Below, one piece after another: positions 51,963-61,973 of a stretch of 64,000 nt of DNA. Position 1 is the first letter of the stretch. The number at the start of each line of letters is the position of its first letter. Source of the stretch: Odontocerum albicorne (lineage: Eukaryota; Arthropoda; Insecta; Trichoptera; Odontoceridae); the NCBI GenBank assembly GCA_949825065.1, contig OX463841.1:16321064-16385063 (forward strand), written 5' to 3'. The translations under genes and the position numbers were made by a program. The notes below the pieces were generated by a model that worked only from the letters and a program-made list of their open reading frames with translations, was not told the origin of the DNA and made no database searches.

Positions 51963-52565
51963 GATGACCTCCGTGGCCTTGTTGGTAAGACTCTTGTCTC
52001 CAAACCCAGAGGTTACGTGTACAATTCCCGTTGGAACCCAGACTTTTTAAAAAAGAATTCCAGTCTGATTTTCACTTAAAGCCTCTTTCTGGTCGGTTGG
52101 AAGATATTGCCACATAGTAATAAGCAACGGCGGCTGGTTTTGAGGTGCGTTGGTGCGCTGAACCGGAGAAATAATTCGCAATAATTAAATTATACATTCG
52201 CAAATATGACTTCCGAAAATGTTAAATATTTGTATAGATTAAATATGTACAAGAATACTGACAAATACTACGAGTATTTTTATTTAAGTGAAAATAAAAA
52301 AAAATTCAAGTAAAATTTAAAAGAATATTCCTTTCAAATTGACCTGCCAAGTTTGCCAATTCATACTGGAGCGATCTCGAATATGCACCGGACGGAAACG
52401 CAGATTCATATAGAGCAGACAGAGACATACGAGTACAGTAAACCGTGTGACTATTTCCCTATACTGCGAATTATTTCTCCGGTTCAGCGCACCAACGCGC
52501 CTCGAGACCAGCCGCCGCTGGTAATAAGCCCGCCAGGTTGTAATGTGTACAACGAAAGCATACAA
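51963..52565 (+). mobile_element. SINE1 split by hAT-like MITE
   Basis: The head and body (gacctccgtggccttgttgg, ggttacgtgtacaattcccg, attccagtctg, ggttggaagatattgcc) run to 52124. The tail (gtaataagcccgccaggttg, acaacgaaag) resumes at 52521. Confidence 0.75.
52125..52520 (-). mobile_element. hAT-like MITE, copy 2
   Basis: Reverse-oriented relative of 5178-5591, 396 bp. It is flanked by a perfect 8-bp target duplication GTAATAAG (52117-52124, 52521-52528) within SINE1. It carries TACGAGTA gains at 52428 (absent in copy 1) and 52269 (a similar site present in copy 1). Confidence 0.85.
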
Positions 52566-52834
52566 TTTAAGTAAAAATGGTAATAGTGTTTTAAAATATT
52601 TAAAAGAAAGTCGAAAATGACATTTAATAAATTAATGATCTTTATTTTTTTGGTAAACGTTTGTTTTCTCGTGTAATATTTCAATGTTGTCTACCTCAAA
52701 GTGTTAGGAATATAAAAGGGGTGCGCATCTTTAGAAAGCCTTTCCAATATAAACAACCCTTTTTGAGAATTCCTTTCAAAATCCATGATTATATAATATA
52801 AACAGTACACACATACCTATATATGTTACTACAA
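52566..52834. other. AT-rich spacer
   Basis: Nothing supportable. Confidence 0.4.
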
Positions 52835-53068
52835 TCCATCTTAAACTGAATGTGTTACTATCACATATCGGAAGATGGCAAAGAGGATGCAGAGAAATCC
52901 TTATCTTATGGCCACAGGTGCCACCTTCCTACCCATACACCTTACTTATATATTTATTTTTTAATATTTTTAATAGGTTAATAATAGTGGGTTCGAATCC
53001 CGAGTAAGGCCACCTTCGGAGAGAGTTTGCTCTCTAAAAGGCACTATTAAACTGTCCTTTTATTATAA
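52835..53068 (+). mobile_element. LINE-G 3' UTR
   Basis: From cttaaactgaatgtgttact to ctctctaaaaggcactatta and a ttattataattatt tail. Confidence 0.6.
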
Positions 53069-53124
53069 TTATTATTTTTATTATTGAATCTTTGAGTCTT
53101 TTCTTCAAATAATTGAAAAACCGG

Positions 53125-53725
53125 TAAAGAATTTAGCTATCTGAGCGAGTTGAAAATACTAATTTGAAAGAAGGGTAGCGACAAGCAACAGGGTAAACGG
53201 AACACTTAATGTAATGTACAAAAACCGCGGAATATCAACAGTAGCAAAAATGACAATACTTAATAGTGTGTTGATGTCCACCTTGACAGAATAAGTGTAA
53301 GTGAAACGTGGACTTGGCAGAATAAGGATAAAAGTAATATTAATGCTGTGGAGATGCGGGTACTAAGAAAAAAATGTGGAGTGTCAAGGTATGAAAGAAA
53401 ATCAGAAATGAATACATGGATAAAATGAATGTTTTAAGTAAGATAAAGAAATGAGTTTTAAAATTATTTGAACACGTGGAGAGAATAAATGACGAAAGAA
53501 TGACTAAGCGAGCATACAAGTTAGAAGTGTATGGTGTGTGTGTGGAAGAGGTGGACCGAGAAAAAACGTAACGGGATCAAATGAACCAGATTTTGAAAGA
53601 AGGCTATGCATGACGAAATGTGAAGGAGTCAAGATCTATGTGCTTGGATACAAAAATTTGGAGATCTGTTCTCTTTCTACCCCGCAAGGGACACGGCACG
53701 ATGATATGTATTCAAATACCGGACC
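53125..53725 (+). mobile_element. LINE-A relative, longer coding tail
   Basis: Includes sequence upstream of other copies. Shifting frames read N-V-M-Y-K-N-R-G-I-S-T-V-A-K, then I-N-A-V-E-M-R-V-L-R-K-K-C-G-V-S-R, and R-M-T-K-R-A-Y. It ends in the usual UTR and gatgatatgtatt. Diverged and broken. Confidence 0.6.
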
Positions 53726-54196
53726 AATCAGTTTTTAATCGTTTGATATTCATTCACCTATAAATATTCTTTTTAGCGCAGTTATATTAATTTCGGATCA
53801 TAAAATGAATGGCGTGTAATCTTCGCGCATCAGGTGTAAGAAGCTATCAACACATCTCGGAGGCTGCGCGGCTGTTTAAATGGTAAGGCCCTCATTCTTT
53901 GGCGTTTCTGCCGCTACCGGTTCCAAGTACAGGGTACCGTTGCAGGCCATATCGGCCACATGTTGCTCTACGCACAATGATTGGCAAAAATTATGTTCCT
54001 GTCGTGGTCATTTTATATATTTAACGATTTGTGAAGTGTCTGCATGGTGGATAAAGAATCATATAGTCAGAAACAAATAAATTGTTATAATTGAAAGTCT
54101 TCAAGTATAACGAGTACTTATAACTGAACCAAACAATTTTTAGAGAAGACTCCTTTAAAGATAAAACTGTCAAATAATTTCTAATTCAGAGAAAAT
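53726..54196. other. Spacer with GC-richer patch
   Basis: 53820-54000 (ctgccgctaccggttccaag, gttgcaggccatatcggcc) is less AT-rich. A 66-codon plus frame there has no recognised motif. Confidence 0.3.
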
Positions 54197-54765
54197 TTAC
54201 ATACATACATACCATCACGTCGTTTTCCTGCTGGGGTAAGCAGATAGGACAGAGCGCCAGACTTTCCAAGCACATACGAGTACTTCGCCTCTTCTACATC
54301 AATAAACTGTTTACTATTTCTCTGACTTTCTATTTAATCTTTATTCAAAATAACATTCCCTTGATCCAGCCATATTGATCTTTTTCTACCACGCCTTCCA
54401 CTTCCATTCGCACTGTATATTTATTTTATTTGTCTTTCTTAATTCATTCGTTCCACATGCCCGAACCATATCATAGCACTATTCTTTATCTTATTCAACA
54501 CATCAGTTTTAAATTCACATTATTCCATAATACATTGTCAGCCCACGTAGTCTTCTAAGTGCACGCATTTCTACAGTGTTAACTCAGCTCTTTTCATTAT
54601 TTTTCCACGCCCAAATTTTACTCCCGTACATAAAAAATGGAACTAAAATTCTTTTATGAACTATCAGCTAAGCACATTTTGATTCTGTCCCGTTTGAGTT
54701 CATGTGATTTAGTGACCCATTGACTTTGTTTCTAATCGTTACACGTTGTTCAATATCAAGATAAA
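54197..54765 (-). mobile_element. LINE-A, longer reverse copy
   Basis: Tail (cataccatcacgtcgttttc), UTR, coding tail (ttccacatgcccgaaccata) and upstream coding stretch to the tgactttgtttctaatcg words. TACGAGTA at 54275 interrupts the cacatacttcgcctctt phrase. Confidence 0.65.
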
Positions 54766-55041
54766 AAAATAAAAAATTCTAAATTATACATTTAAGTAGA
54801 TTTGGGACTTCATATTCTACGTGTAGTCCTTACAAACAATGAATCCTCTCGAGCAAGATTACAGCGTCTGGTTTTAGTTTCTGCATATACTGCATGCGTC
54901 CAGAAAATACATACAGTGAGCAGCTATTTACGATTTGATCCAAGGTCTAGTACAATTTGATAGAATAGTCCTTCTCGCAGTCACAGAAAGGCGACTCTCT
55001 TAGACCCCACCCCACTCTTGTTTATAATTTACAGTGCGGTC

Positions 55042-55137
55042 CATTCCGTATGTGTTCCTTATTCAGAGGGCACCATTCCGTATGTGTTCCTTATTCAGAG
55101 GGCACCATTCCGTATGTGTTCCTTATTCAGAGGGCAC
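55042..55137. repeat. Tandem repeat, 32 bp x 3, identical
   Basis: The unit is cattccgtatgtgttcctta plus ttcagagggcac, three perfect copies, suggesting very recent expansion. Confidence 0.9.
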
Positions 55138-55321
55138 CATTTCTTCCAAAGTAGGGAAAACTCTTGCAACTCGGCCGTTAAGTCGCCCACAAGATGACTG
55201 TTTTTACACCACACTCCTTCCAACAGGACCTCCATTTATCAACGATCAGCCTTTTGTTGACTTGCTACAGAATCTTTTAGATTGGTCCACGGGAGATGAG
55301 ACGAAGTACTCGTATGAGTGA
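55138..55321 (+). other. Unrecognised frame downstream of the 32-bp array
   Basis: The open frame continues after the array with A-T-R-P-L-S-R-P-Q-D-D-C-F-Y-T-T, then P-F-V-D-L-L-Q-N-L-L-D-W. The composition is protein-like. The last codons come from a TACTCGTA site (55307) and then TGA. No known family. Confidence 0.3.
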
Positions 55322-55452
55322 TTCTCGATTTTGAATAAACTTAAAAGCATAGACTCAAATTTTAACTTATTTTAAAAGTGTAACTTAAATCGATTAATTA
55401 TGTTTCAAAAACCTGAAAAATATTCAAGATAAATGTTTTATTCAACAATATT

Positions 55453-55645
55453 TACGACCTCCGTGGCCTAGATGGTAACCTGAAGCCTGCGGGTTCGGTC
55501 CCCGTTGGAACCTTCATATTTTTTACAAAAAAGTTTCCAGTCTGGTTTTCTTTCAAGCCCTCTTCAACATCTTTTTGATTGGTTGGAAGAGATTGCCACA
55601 TGGCCATAAACCTGCCAGATTATACTCTGTACAACGAAAGTGTAA
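55453..55645 (+). mobile_element. SINE1
   Basis: Head with a 9-10 bp deletion between boxes (gacctccgtggcctagatgg, gggttcggtccccgttgg), then gtttccagtctggttttc, ggttggaagagattgccac and tgtacaacgaaagtg. Confidence 0.7.
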
Positions 55646-56087
55646 TACAATACAATATTTCTGATGTTGTTTTACATTTACTTTGAAAAAGTGATCAGAA
55701 ATTGTTGTATGAAAACTTTCCATCAATTTATTTTCTTTAAATAATATTGTTATTCGCAAATATTTGTTATTCTGAATAATGGTAATCGCCAGCATCATTT
55801 TCTTTCCTTTGAGGTCGGGGCTACAGTGTTGTCAGCGCTAATCTTATTTTATCTCAATCTCTTTCCAACTTTTACTCCTCCACCCTCTTGACATTTGTTA
55901 AAGTTGCTATCCGGACACGGTCTTAAGTTTGTATCCCAGTTGCAGAAATATTTTTTTGTGTTATGTTTTCGACACAATGAATTTAGCGTGATATTTTCCT
56001 TATTATTAAAAACATAATTATATGGATAGTTTTTTATGTTGTGCTCCTATCCTAACCTCTGGAAGGTGTCAAGTGCTTCTCATTCAG

Positions 56088-56168
56088 AAGGAGCAGGTCG
56101 TCTGGCCAGTCACGAGCAAGAATCAATTGGCGTGATGTTGGATGCGGCGCTGATGGAAGAGGCAGTAG
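56088..56168 (+). CDS. Weak candidate exon
   Basis: GC-richer block after a plausible acceptor (gtgcttctcattcag). Possible donors are gtaggt (56165) or gtaatc (56169). The second gives 81 bp, a multiple of three. The reading frame gives G-A-G-R-L-A-S-H-E-Q-E-S-I-G-V, then M-L-D-A-A-L-M-E-E-A. No recognised domain. The frame stays open to a TGA at 56273, so it could instead be an element ORF fragment of about 79 codons from 56036. Confidence 0.3.
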
Positions 56169-56324
56169 GTAATCACTCTAATCACCAATCACTCGCAAAA
56201 ATACTCAACTCCAACATAATCCGTGTCACGACGTTCATCACCAGGGTTACTGGCCTTGATTTGAGGCAAATATGAAGTCAAGCTATATAGATTCTTTTGT
56301 AAGTTGTTATAGGACACTTCTTTT

Positions 56325-56572
56325 TCTTAACGTTCCTCTCGACTTTAGAGGTTGGCAATTACCATGGCTATCTTAACTTAGTCTGCAGCTGCTCTGAACG
56401 ATGTGTCCGTACTACAGTGGAACCACCCTCTTAGATTCTTCAGCCAGGAGTTTCTTATTCCTGCACTTCGTTTTCCTTGTATCTTTCCCCGCAATATGAC
56501 TTGAATGATTTCATATTTGTTTCCTATCGTGATGTCCCTAAAGTATTCCATTCTTGTCTTAATGAAAGTAAG
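56325..56572 (-). mobile_element. RTE-like LINE coding tail (family J)
   Basis: The minus frame reads R-M-E-Y-F-R-D-I, then I-I-Q-V-I-L-R-G-K-I-Q-G-K-R-S-A-G, W-L-K-N-L-R-G-W-F, and F-R-A-A-A-D. This is the typical order at the C terminus of a widespread insect RTE-type family, related to but distinct from LINE-B. It abuts foldback F2. Confidence 0.65.
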
Positions 56573-56815
56573 TACAGTACCCGGCGGTAAGTAATACACA
56601 CCGGGCTTAAGAAAGAGACAGTCGGCCATAATCGGATAACTTCGGCTTTGTAGAGCGTCGTCTCTGTTATTCATACACGTGTTCCGTCGCAATTTGTCAG
56701 TCGTTGTCAATCGTTCTAGGGACAGAGACGACGCTCTACAAAGCCGAAGTTAGCCCATTATGGTCTACAGCCTCTTTCTTAAGCCTGATGTATATTACTT
56801 ATCGCCGGGTAGTGT
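56573..56815. mobile_element. Foldback element F2, copy 2
   Basis: Arms of about 95 bp (56573-56667 and 56719-56815) around a 51-bp spacer. The outer ends are gtacagtacccggcggtaag and the inverse. The inner core gtagagcgtcgtctctg is shared with copy 1. A gggcttaagaaagag segment is unique to this copy. Confidence 0.75.
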
Positions 56816-56962
56816 ACTTCTTTGTCTTTTTTTCATGCGTCTGAGAACCTCTTCTCTGTCAACTTTGTCAACCGAGGAAATCTTTAGTATTCTCATTTCA
56901 AAAGCATCACATTTCAAATGCTTCTATTGGTTTTGTGGTGATTTGGGTAAATTTCTCAACTC

Positions 56963-58530
56963 AAAAGATGTATCATCGTACAATGCGCATCCTAAATTTT
57001 ACTCTAGACTCAAAAAATGTATCATCGTACAATGCACATCCTAAATTTTACTCTAGACTCAAAAGATGTATCATCGTACAATGCACATCCTAAATTTTAC
57101 TCTAGACTCAAAAGATGTGTCATCGTACAATGCGCATCCTAAATTTTACTCTAGACTCAAAAGATGTATCATCGTACAATGCGCATCCTAAATTTTACTC
57201 TAGACTCAAAAAATGTATCATCGTACAATGCACATCCTAAATTTTACTCTAGACTCTAAAGATGTATCATCGTACAATGCGCATGCTAAATGTTACTCTA
57301 GACTCAAAAGATGTATCATCGTATAATGCACATCCTAAATTTTACTCTAGACCCAAAAGATATGTCATCGTACAATGCGCATCCTAAATTTTACTCTAGA
57401 CTCAAAAGATGTATCATCGTACAATGCACATCCTAAATTTTACTCTAGACTCAAAAGATGTGTCATCGTACAATGCGCATCCTAAATTTTACTCTAGACT
57501 CAAAAGATGTATCATCGTACAATGCACATCCTTAATTTTACTCTAGACTCAAAAGATGTGTCATCGTACAATGCGCATCCTAAATTTTACTCTAGACTAA
57601 AAAGATGTATCATCGTACAATGCACATCCTAAATTTTACTCTAGACTCAAAAGATGTGTCATCGTACAATGCGCATCCTAAATTTTACTCTAGACTCAAA
57701 AGATGTATCATCGTACAATGCACATCCTTAATTTTACTCTAGACTCAAAAGATGTGTCATCGTACAATGCGCATCCTAAATTTTACTCTAGACTCAAAAG
57801 ATGTGTCATCGTACAATGCGCATCCTAAATTTTACTTTAGACTCAAAAGATGTATCATCGTACAATGCACATCCTAAATTTTACTTTAGACTCAAAAGAT
57901 GTGTCATCGTACAATGCGCATCCTAAATTTTACTCTAGACTAAAAAGATGTATCATCGTACAATGCACATCCTAAATTTTACTCTAGACTCAAAAGATGT
58001 GTCATCGTACAATGCGCATCCTAAATTTTACTCTAGACTCAAAAGATGTGTCATCGTACAATGCGCATCCTAAATTTTACTCTAGACTCAAAAGATGTAT
58101 CATCGTACAATGCACATCCTAAATTTTACTTTAGACTCAAAAGATGTATCATCGTACAATGCGCATCCTAAATTTTACTCTAGACTCAAAAGATGTATCA
58201 TCGTACAATGCACATCCTAAAGTTTACTCTAGACTCAAAAGATATATCATATTACAACGTGCATCCTAAATTTTACTCTAAACTCAAAAGATGTATCATC
58301 GTACAATGCACATCCTAAATTTTACTCTAGACTCAAAAGATATATCATCGTACAATGCACATCCTAAATTTTACTCTAGACTCAAAAGATGTATCATCGT
58401 ACAATGCACATCCTAAATTTTACTCTAGACTCAAAAGATATATCATCGTACAATGTGCATCCTAAATTTTACTCTAGACTCAAAATATGTATCATCGTGC
58501 AATGCACATCCTAAATTTTACTGTAGACTC
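56963..58530. repeat. Satellite, 49 bp x 32
   Basis: The unit is aaaagatgtatcatcgtaca followed by atgcacatcctaaattttac and tctagactc. Two linked variants alternate over much of the array: gtA...gcA and gtG...gcG, giving a 98-bp higher-order unit. The terminal units are more diverged. Short frames through it are artefacts. Confidence 0.95.
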
Positions 58531-58629
58531 AAAATAAATTAAAATTTTGCATCAACTCTAACCGATTTCCTTTGATTTGCACGTATTAAAAAATATCGTA
58601 CGTTTTTCTATAAAAAATCTTTTTTAATG

Positions 58630-59010
58630 TCTACTGTGGATGAAATAAAAAGGTAGAAACGTGTGAAGAAACGTGTATGATACTCGTATACTAAATCCAA
58701 GTTGAAAAGAGATTGTTTAAGATTTTTTGAAAGCAGTATGGTTTGGTGATGTAGAAAGAATGAATGGTGAAATATAAAGGTAAGTTATCTATTCTAGTTG
58801 TAAAGAAGATACGAGATTTTTTCGAAGACCTAGAAAAATAAAGCAATATAACCAATTCATAAAATTTTGAAAAAAAATCCTTAAAAATTTTAGGTTATGT
58901 ATAACTAACTGTACTGATGTATTTGAAACGAAGAATTGTTGTCAGGATTATAAAAAGTAGATATCTGTTCTAGTCGAGTCCATTTGAGGGATGATATGAT
59001 GTTGCCACTT
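58630..59010 (+). mobile_element. LINE-A-like tail, highly diverged
   Basis: Retains gcagtatggtttggtgatgt (M-V-W-F-G-D-V-E-R-M-N), a basic R-R-P-R-K remnant and a gatgatatgatgt end. Confidence 0.45.
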
Positions 59011-59156
59011 AGGAAATAATGCTAAGAACTTTGAATAATTTATTGAGGAATTGATAAAAAATAGTACAGTTTCAAAAACAATAAGAACTCTTTAGAAATA
59101 CGAGTATATTCAAAACTCTCAAATATCTTCCCTCCATAATATTATAATATATCGAC

Positions 59157-59297
59157 CTCGCTTAAGTTAGACGTAAGACGCTTGTATTCTGACCCGGAGT
59201 TGCAGGTTTGATTCCCGTTGAAACCCAGATTAAAACCCAGATTGAAACCCAGTTGCAGGTTTGATTCCCGTTGAAACCCAGATTTCAATACGTGCCT
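59157..59297 (+). mobile_element. SINE1 5' half, split by LINE-E
   Basis: Head gacctcgcttaagttagacg with aagacgcttgtattctg, box B ggtttgattcccgttg. A roughly 55-bp segment containing box B is repeated (59210-59285). The 3' half lies at 61974-62098, beyond the LINE. Confidence 0.7.
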
Positions 59298-59307
59298 TAA
59301 AAAAAAT

Positions 59308-59788
59308 GACGGCCGATCTGATAAACTCCTGAGAATCGTACAGTCAATGAACCTCTCAATAATGCCCCTAAACTGTACACATGTAACAAGAAATTCCCAA
59401 AGCCTTCTAGATTTAATTATTACCTCAAATCCCTCTGCAGTTCGAACTCATGGACAAATTGATGCTCCAGGCTTCTCGCATCATGATTTGATATATATCT
59501 CACTGATCAACCACGCTCCGAAACTCTCAAAAGAGAGAAAATTCCTGAGAAGCTTTGGACGCGTTGATAGGGACGCCTTATTTTCCGACGCAAGCGAAGT
59601 TGACTGGGCGGCCATCGAACGATTGGATAATATAGATAGTAAAATAAATCTATTCAACACGTTTTTACTAGAGCTCTGCGACAAACACGCTCCACTTAAA
59701 CTTACTCACTTAAAGTATAGACCTGCCCCATGGCTGACTGACGACATTAAAAAAACATGGCTAGACGTGACAAAGCGAAAAAAAACTT
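59308..59788 (+). pseudogene. LINE-E endonuclease C-terminal part
   Basis: The frame through the ATG at 59347 shows the end of an APE-type endonuclease: L-D-L-I-I-T-S-N-P, then H-G-Q-I-D-A-P-G-F-S-H-H-D-L-I, where S-H-H-D corresponds to the conserved S-D-H motif. It continues to A-P-W-L-T-D-D-I-K. A frameshift near 59757-59790 separates it from the RT frame. The first catalytic residues of the nuclease were lost by 5' truncation. Confidence 0.7.
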
Positions 59789-61655
59789 CAAATCTAATCC
59801 CAATTATCAACTATGGGAGATTTTTCGACGACTTCGCAATAAATGTACACAATTATGTCGGAATGCAAAAAGAAAACACTATTTTGACACCCTTCAAAAC
59901 TGTCAGCATGCAAAAAGGTGGAAGGTCCTGAACTCGATGGGTGTCAAATCCTCGGACACCTCAGGTAACTTCACATTAGATGTTAATAACCTTAATAGAC
60001 ATTTTGCAACACCATCACTCAGTTTAGACATTACCACAAAGGAGAACACTCTCCGAAAAATTCATGTAATGCCTCGACCCAATGTTCCTGAGCTCCACTT
60101 TTCGGAGGTTGATGTAGGTGAGGTTCGTCGTATTCTTTTGACTATATCCTCAAAAGCGATGGGTGACGACAATATTTCGATTGTATTCATCTCCTTCATT
60201 ATCGATGCTATTCTTCATATCATAACACATATTATAAATTTTTCTTTGTCTACTAGCAGCTTTCCTAGTGTATGGAAGAGGGCTCTAATTATTCCGATCC
60301 CGAAAGTTGACTCACCCACGTCATATAAAGATTTTAGGCCCATATCTATTCTGCCCACACTATCCAAAATTATTGAAAAAATTGTTCATATACAAATTGA
60401 CTCCCACCTTAATCAATTTGAATTGTTTAATCCATTGCAGTCAGGATTTCGTCCGGGACATAGTACCACTACCGCACTGGTCAAGATCACGGATGACGTG
60501 AGACGTGGAATGAGCTTTAAGCAGTTGACATTGTTATGTCTACTGGATTTCAGCAATGCATTCAATACTGTAGACTTTGATCTGCTTATGGCTCGAATGC
60601 GTTCATTACGATTCTCTGAATCGGTCATAGTCTGGTTTTTGAACTATTTAAAGGGAAGACAACAATCCTGTAAATACCAAGAGCGTATATCTGAATGGAC
60701 TGATCTCTCTGCAGGCGTTCCCCAAGGTGGAATTCTCTCTCCACTCCTTTTTTCTATATTCATCAACCCAATAACATCGTCTCTTAAATGTTCTTATCAT
60801 CTGTATGCAGATGACCTCCAGATATATATTCATTTTGATCCAAATTTCTTTCACGCGGCTTTGAACAATTTAAATACGGACCTTCAATCGATCTCGGAGT
60901 GGACTGGGGAGCATGGCTTACTCATCAATCCTAAGAAGTCTCAAGCGATCCTCATTGGCAGCCCTCAGCTTCTCGGTAAATTCAACACTGACTTACTTCC
61001 TCCAATATTACTTGATGGCTCTATTATACCATTACATAAAACTGTTAAAAACCTAGGAGTGCTAATAGATAACACTCTCTCATGGCGAGATCAAATAAAT
61101 GAGGTAAGCCGAAGGATCGTCTTCAGCCTTCATTCCCTTAAAGTGTTGCAAAGATTTCTACCAACTAAAACCAAAATTTTACTCGTACAATCTCTGCTCT
61201 TTCCGATTCTGGACTATGCGGACGTATGTTACTTGGATGTTACAGAGGAACAGCTGGACAAATTACAGCGTCTTCAAAATGTGTGCCTAAGATTTATTTT
61301 CAACCTACGAAAGTACGATCATATAACTTCATACCAGAAGGCATTGAACTGGTTGAATGTTAGAAATAGACGCCAAATTCACATACTGTCTCTATTGTAT
61401 AATATCCTTAACTGTCCCGCCGCACCCTCTTATCTCGCCGAAAATTTTCAGCGTCTTTCCAATCATGGATTAGCGCTACGCTCAAACAGAGATTGTTTAT
61501 TGGCCTTTCCAGTTCACCGCTCTTCTTTTTTCACGTCGTCCTTTACTGTCCATGCAGTGAGACTCTGGAATCAGTTACAAACCAATATAAGACTCGCTCC
61601 GTCCTTGGCATGCTTTAAGAAGCGACTGAAAAAACTCTTAATTTCTAGTCAGTAA
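59757..61655 (+). CDS. LINE-E reverse transcriptase, 632 codons, uninterrupted
   Basis: Non-LTR reverse transcriptase that copies element RNA at nicked genomic DNA. Landmarks: F-R-P-I-S-I-L-P-T-L-S-K near residue 193; Q-S-G-F-R-P-G-H-S near 228; L-L-D-F-S-N-A-F-N with catalytic D264; G-V-P-Q-G-G-I-L-S-P at 320; Y-A-D-D at 350-353 with the second Asp pair; N-L-G-V near 432. A C-terminal domain follows, with L-D-Y-A-D-V (485) and R-L-W-N-Q-L (602), then K-K-R-L-K-K-L. No stop before TAA at 61653. The true ORF begins upstream in the other frame; the ATG at 59757 is only the first in this frame. Lacking a full endonuclease and a 5' end, it cannot be a complete autonomous element. Confidence 0.85.
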   Translation: MARRDKAKKNFKSNPNYQLWEIFRRLRNKCTQLCRNAKRKHYFDTLQNCQHAKRWKVLNSMGVKSSDTSGNFTLDVNNLNRHFATPSLSLDITTKENTLRKIHVMPRPNVPELHFSEVDVGEVRRILLTISSKAMGDDNISIVFISFIIDAILHIITHIINFSLSTSSFPSVWKRALIIPIPKVDSPTSYKDFRPISILPTLSKIIEKIVHIQIDSHLNQFELFNPLQSGFRPGHSTTTALVKITDDVRRGMSFKQLTLLCLLDFSNAFNTVDFDLLMARMRSLRFSESVIVWFLNYLKGRQQSCKYQERISEWTDLSAGVPQGGILSPLLFSIFINPITSSLKCSYHLYADDLQIYIHFDPNFFHAALNNLNTDLQSISEWTGEHGLLINPKKSQAILIGSPQLLGKFNTDLLPPILLDGSIIPLHKTVKNLGVLIDNTLSWRDQINEVSRRIVFSLHSLKVLQRFLPTKTKILLVQSLLFPILDYADVCYLDVTEEQLDKLQRLQNVCLRFIFNLRKYDHITSYQKALNWLNVRNRRQIHILSLLYNILNCPAAPSYLAENFQRLSNHGLALRSNRDCLLAFPVHRSSFFTSSFTVHAVRLWNQLQTNIRLAPSLACFKKRLKKLLISSQ

Positions 61656-61973
61656 AATAACGTGTTTCATTCCTGATTTTTCTTTTCCTTTCCTCTCCAC
61701 CATCCTTTCCTTTCCTTTTGATTGATGATATCTCACTTTATATGAAAAATAGTGTTCGGGTGATTGTCCGTCTTTGTGGGGTTTGTGGGCATGTTCTCAC
61801 GTATATGTTTATGGATTTCGTGGGGATGGATAGTCATTTGAATGATTTATGCGACCACGTAACTTGCTTCATTTACTTTTGTCTGGTTGGTTGGAAGAGA
61901 TTGCCGCCTGGCAATAAGCCCGCCAGATTATATTGCAATAAAAGTGTTAAATAATAAATAATAATAAATAATA

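Larger units (their letters stand above)
59298..61973 (+). mobile_element. LINE-E (CR1/Daphne/Kiri-like), 5'-truncated, RT intact
   Basis: Starts within the endonuclease domain near 59308 and ends in a (taaataa)n tail at about 61973. Eight-A runs flank it (59299-59306 region and 61973-61980), giving TAAAAAAAA as the likely target duplication. The 3' UTR (61656-61965) ends ggttggttggaagagattgc, ctggcaataagcccgccaga and ttgcaataaaagtg, the tail shared with SINE1. Five further 3' copies are in the window. Placement in the CR1-like group is from motif style only. Confidence 0.8.

Noticed and set aside
56760..57044. 94-codon plus frame
   Set aside because: It starts in the F2 foldback arm and runs into the 49-bp satellite. 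No domain.
60413..60854. Minus-strand and alternative-frame ORFs in the LINE-E RT
   Set aside because: They are shadows of the 632-codon RT frame, which carries all the catalytic motifs.
61180..61187. TACTCGTA within the LINE-E RT as a hexamer gain
   Set aside because: The bases encode conserved residues (L-L-V) with no length change against the expected RT pattern, so it is probably chance.
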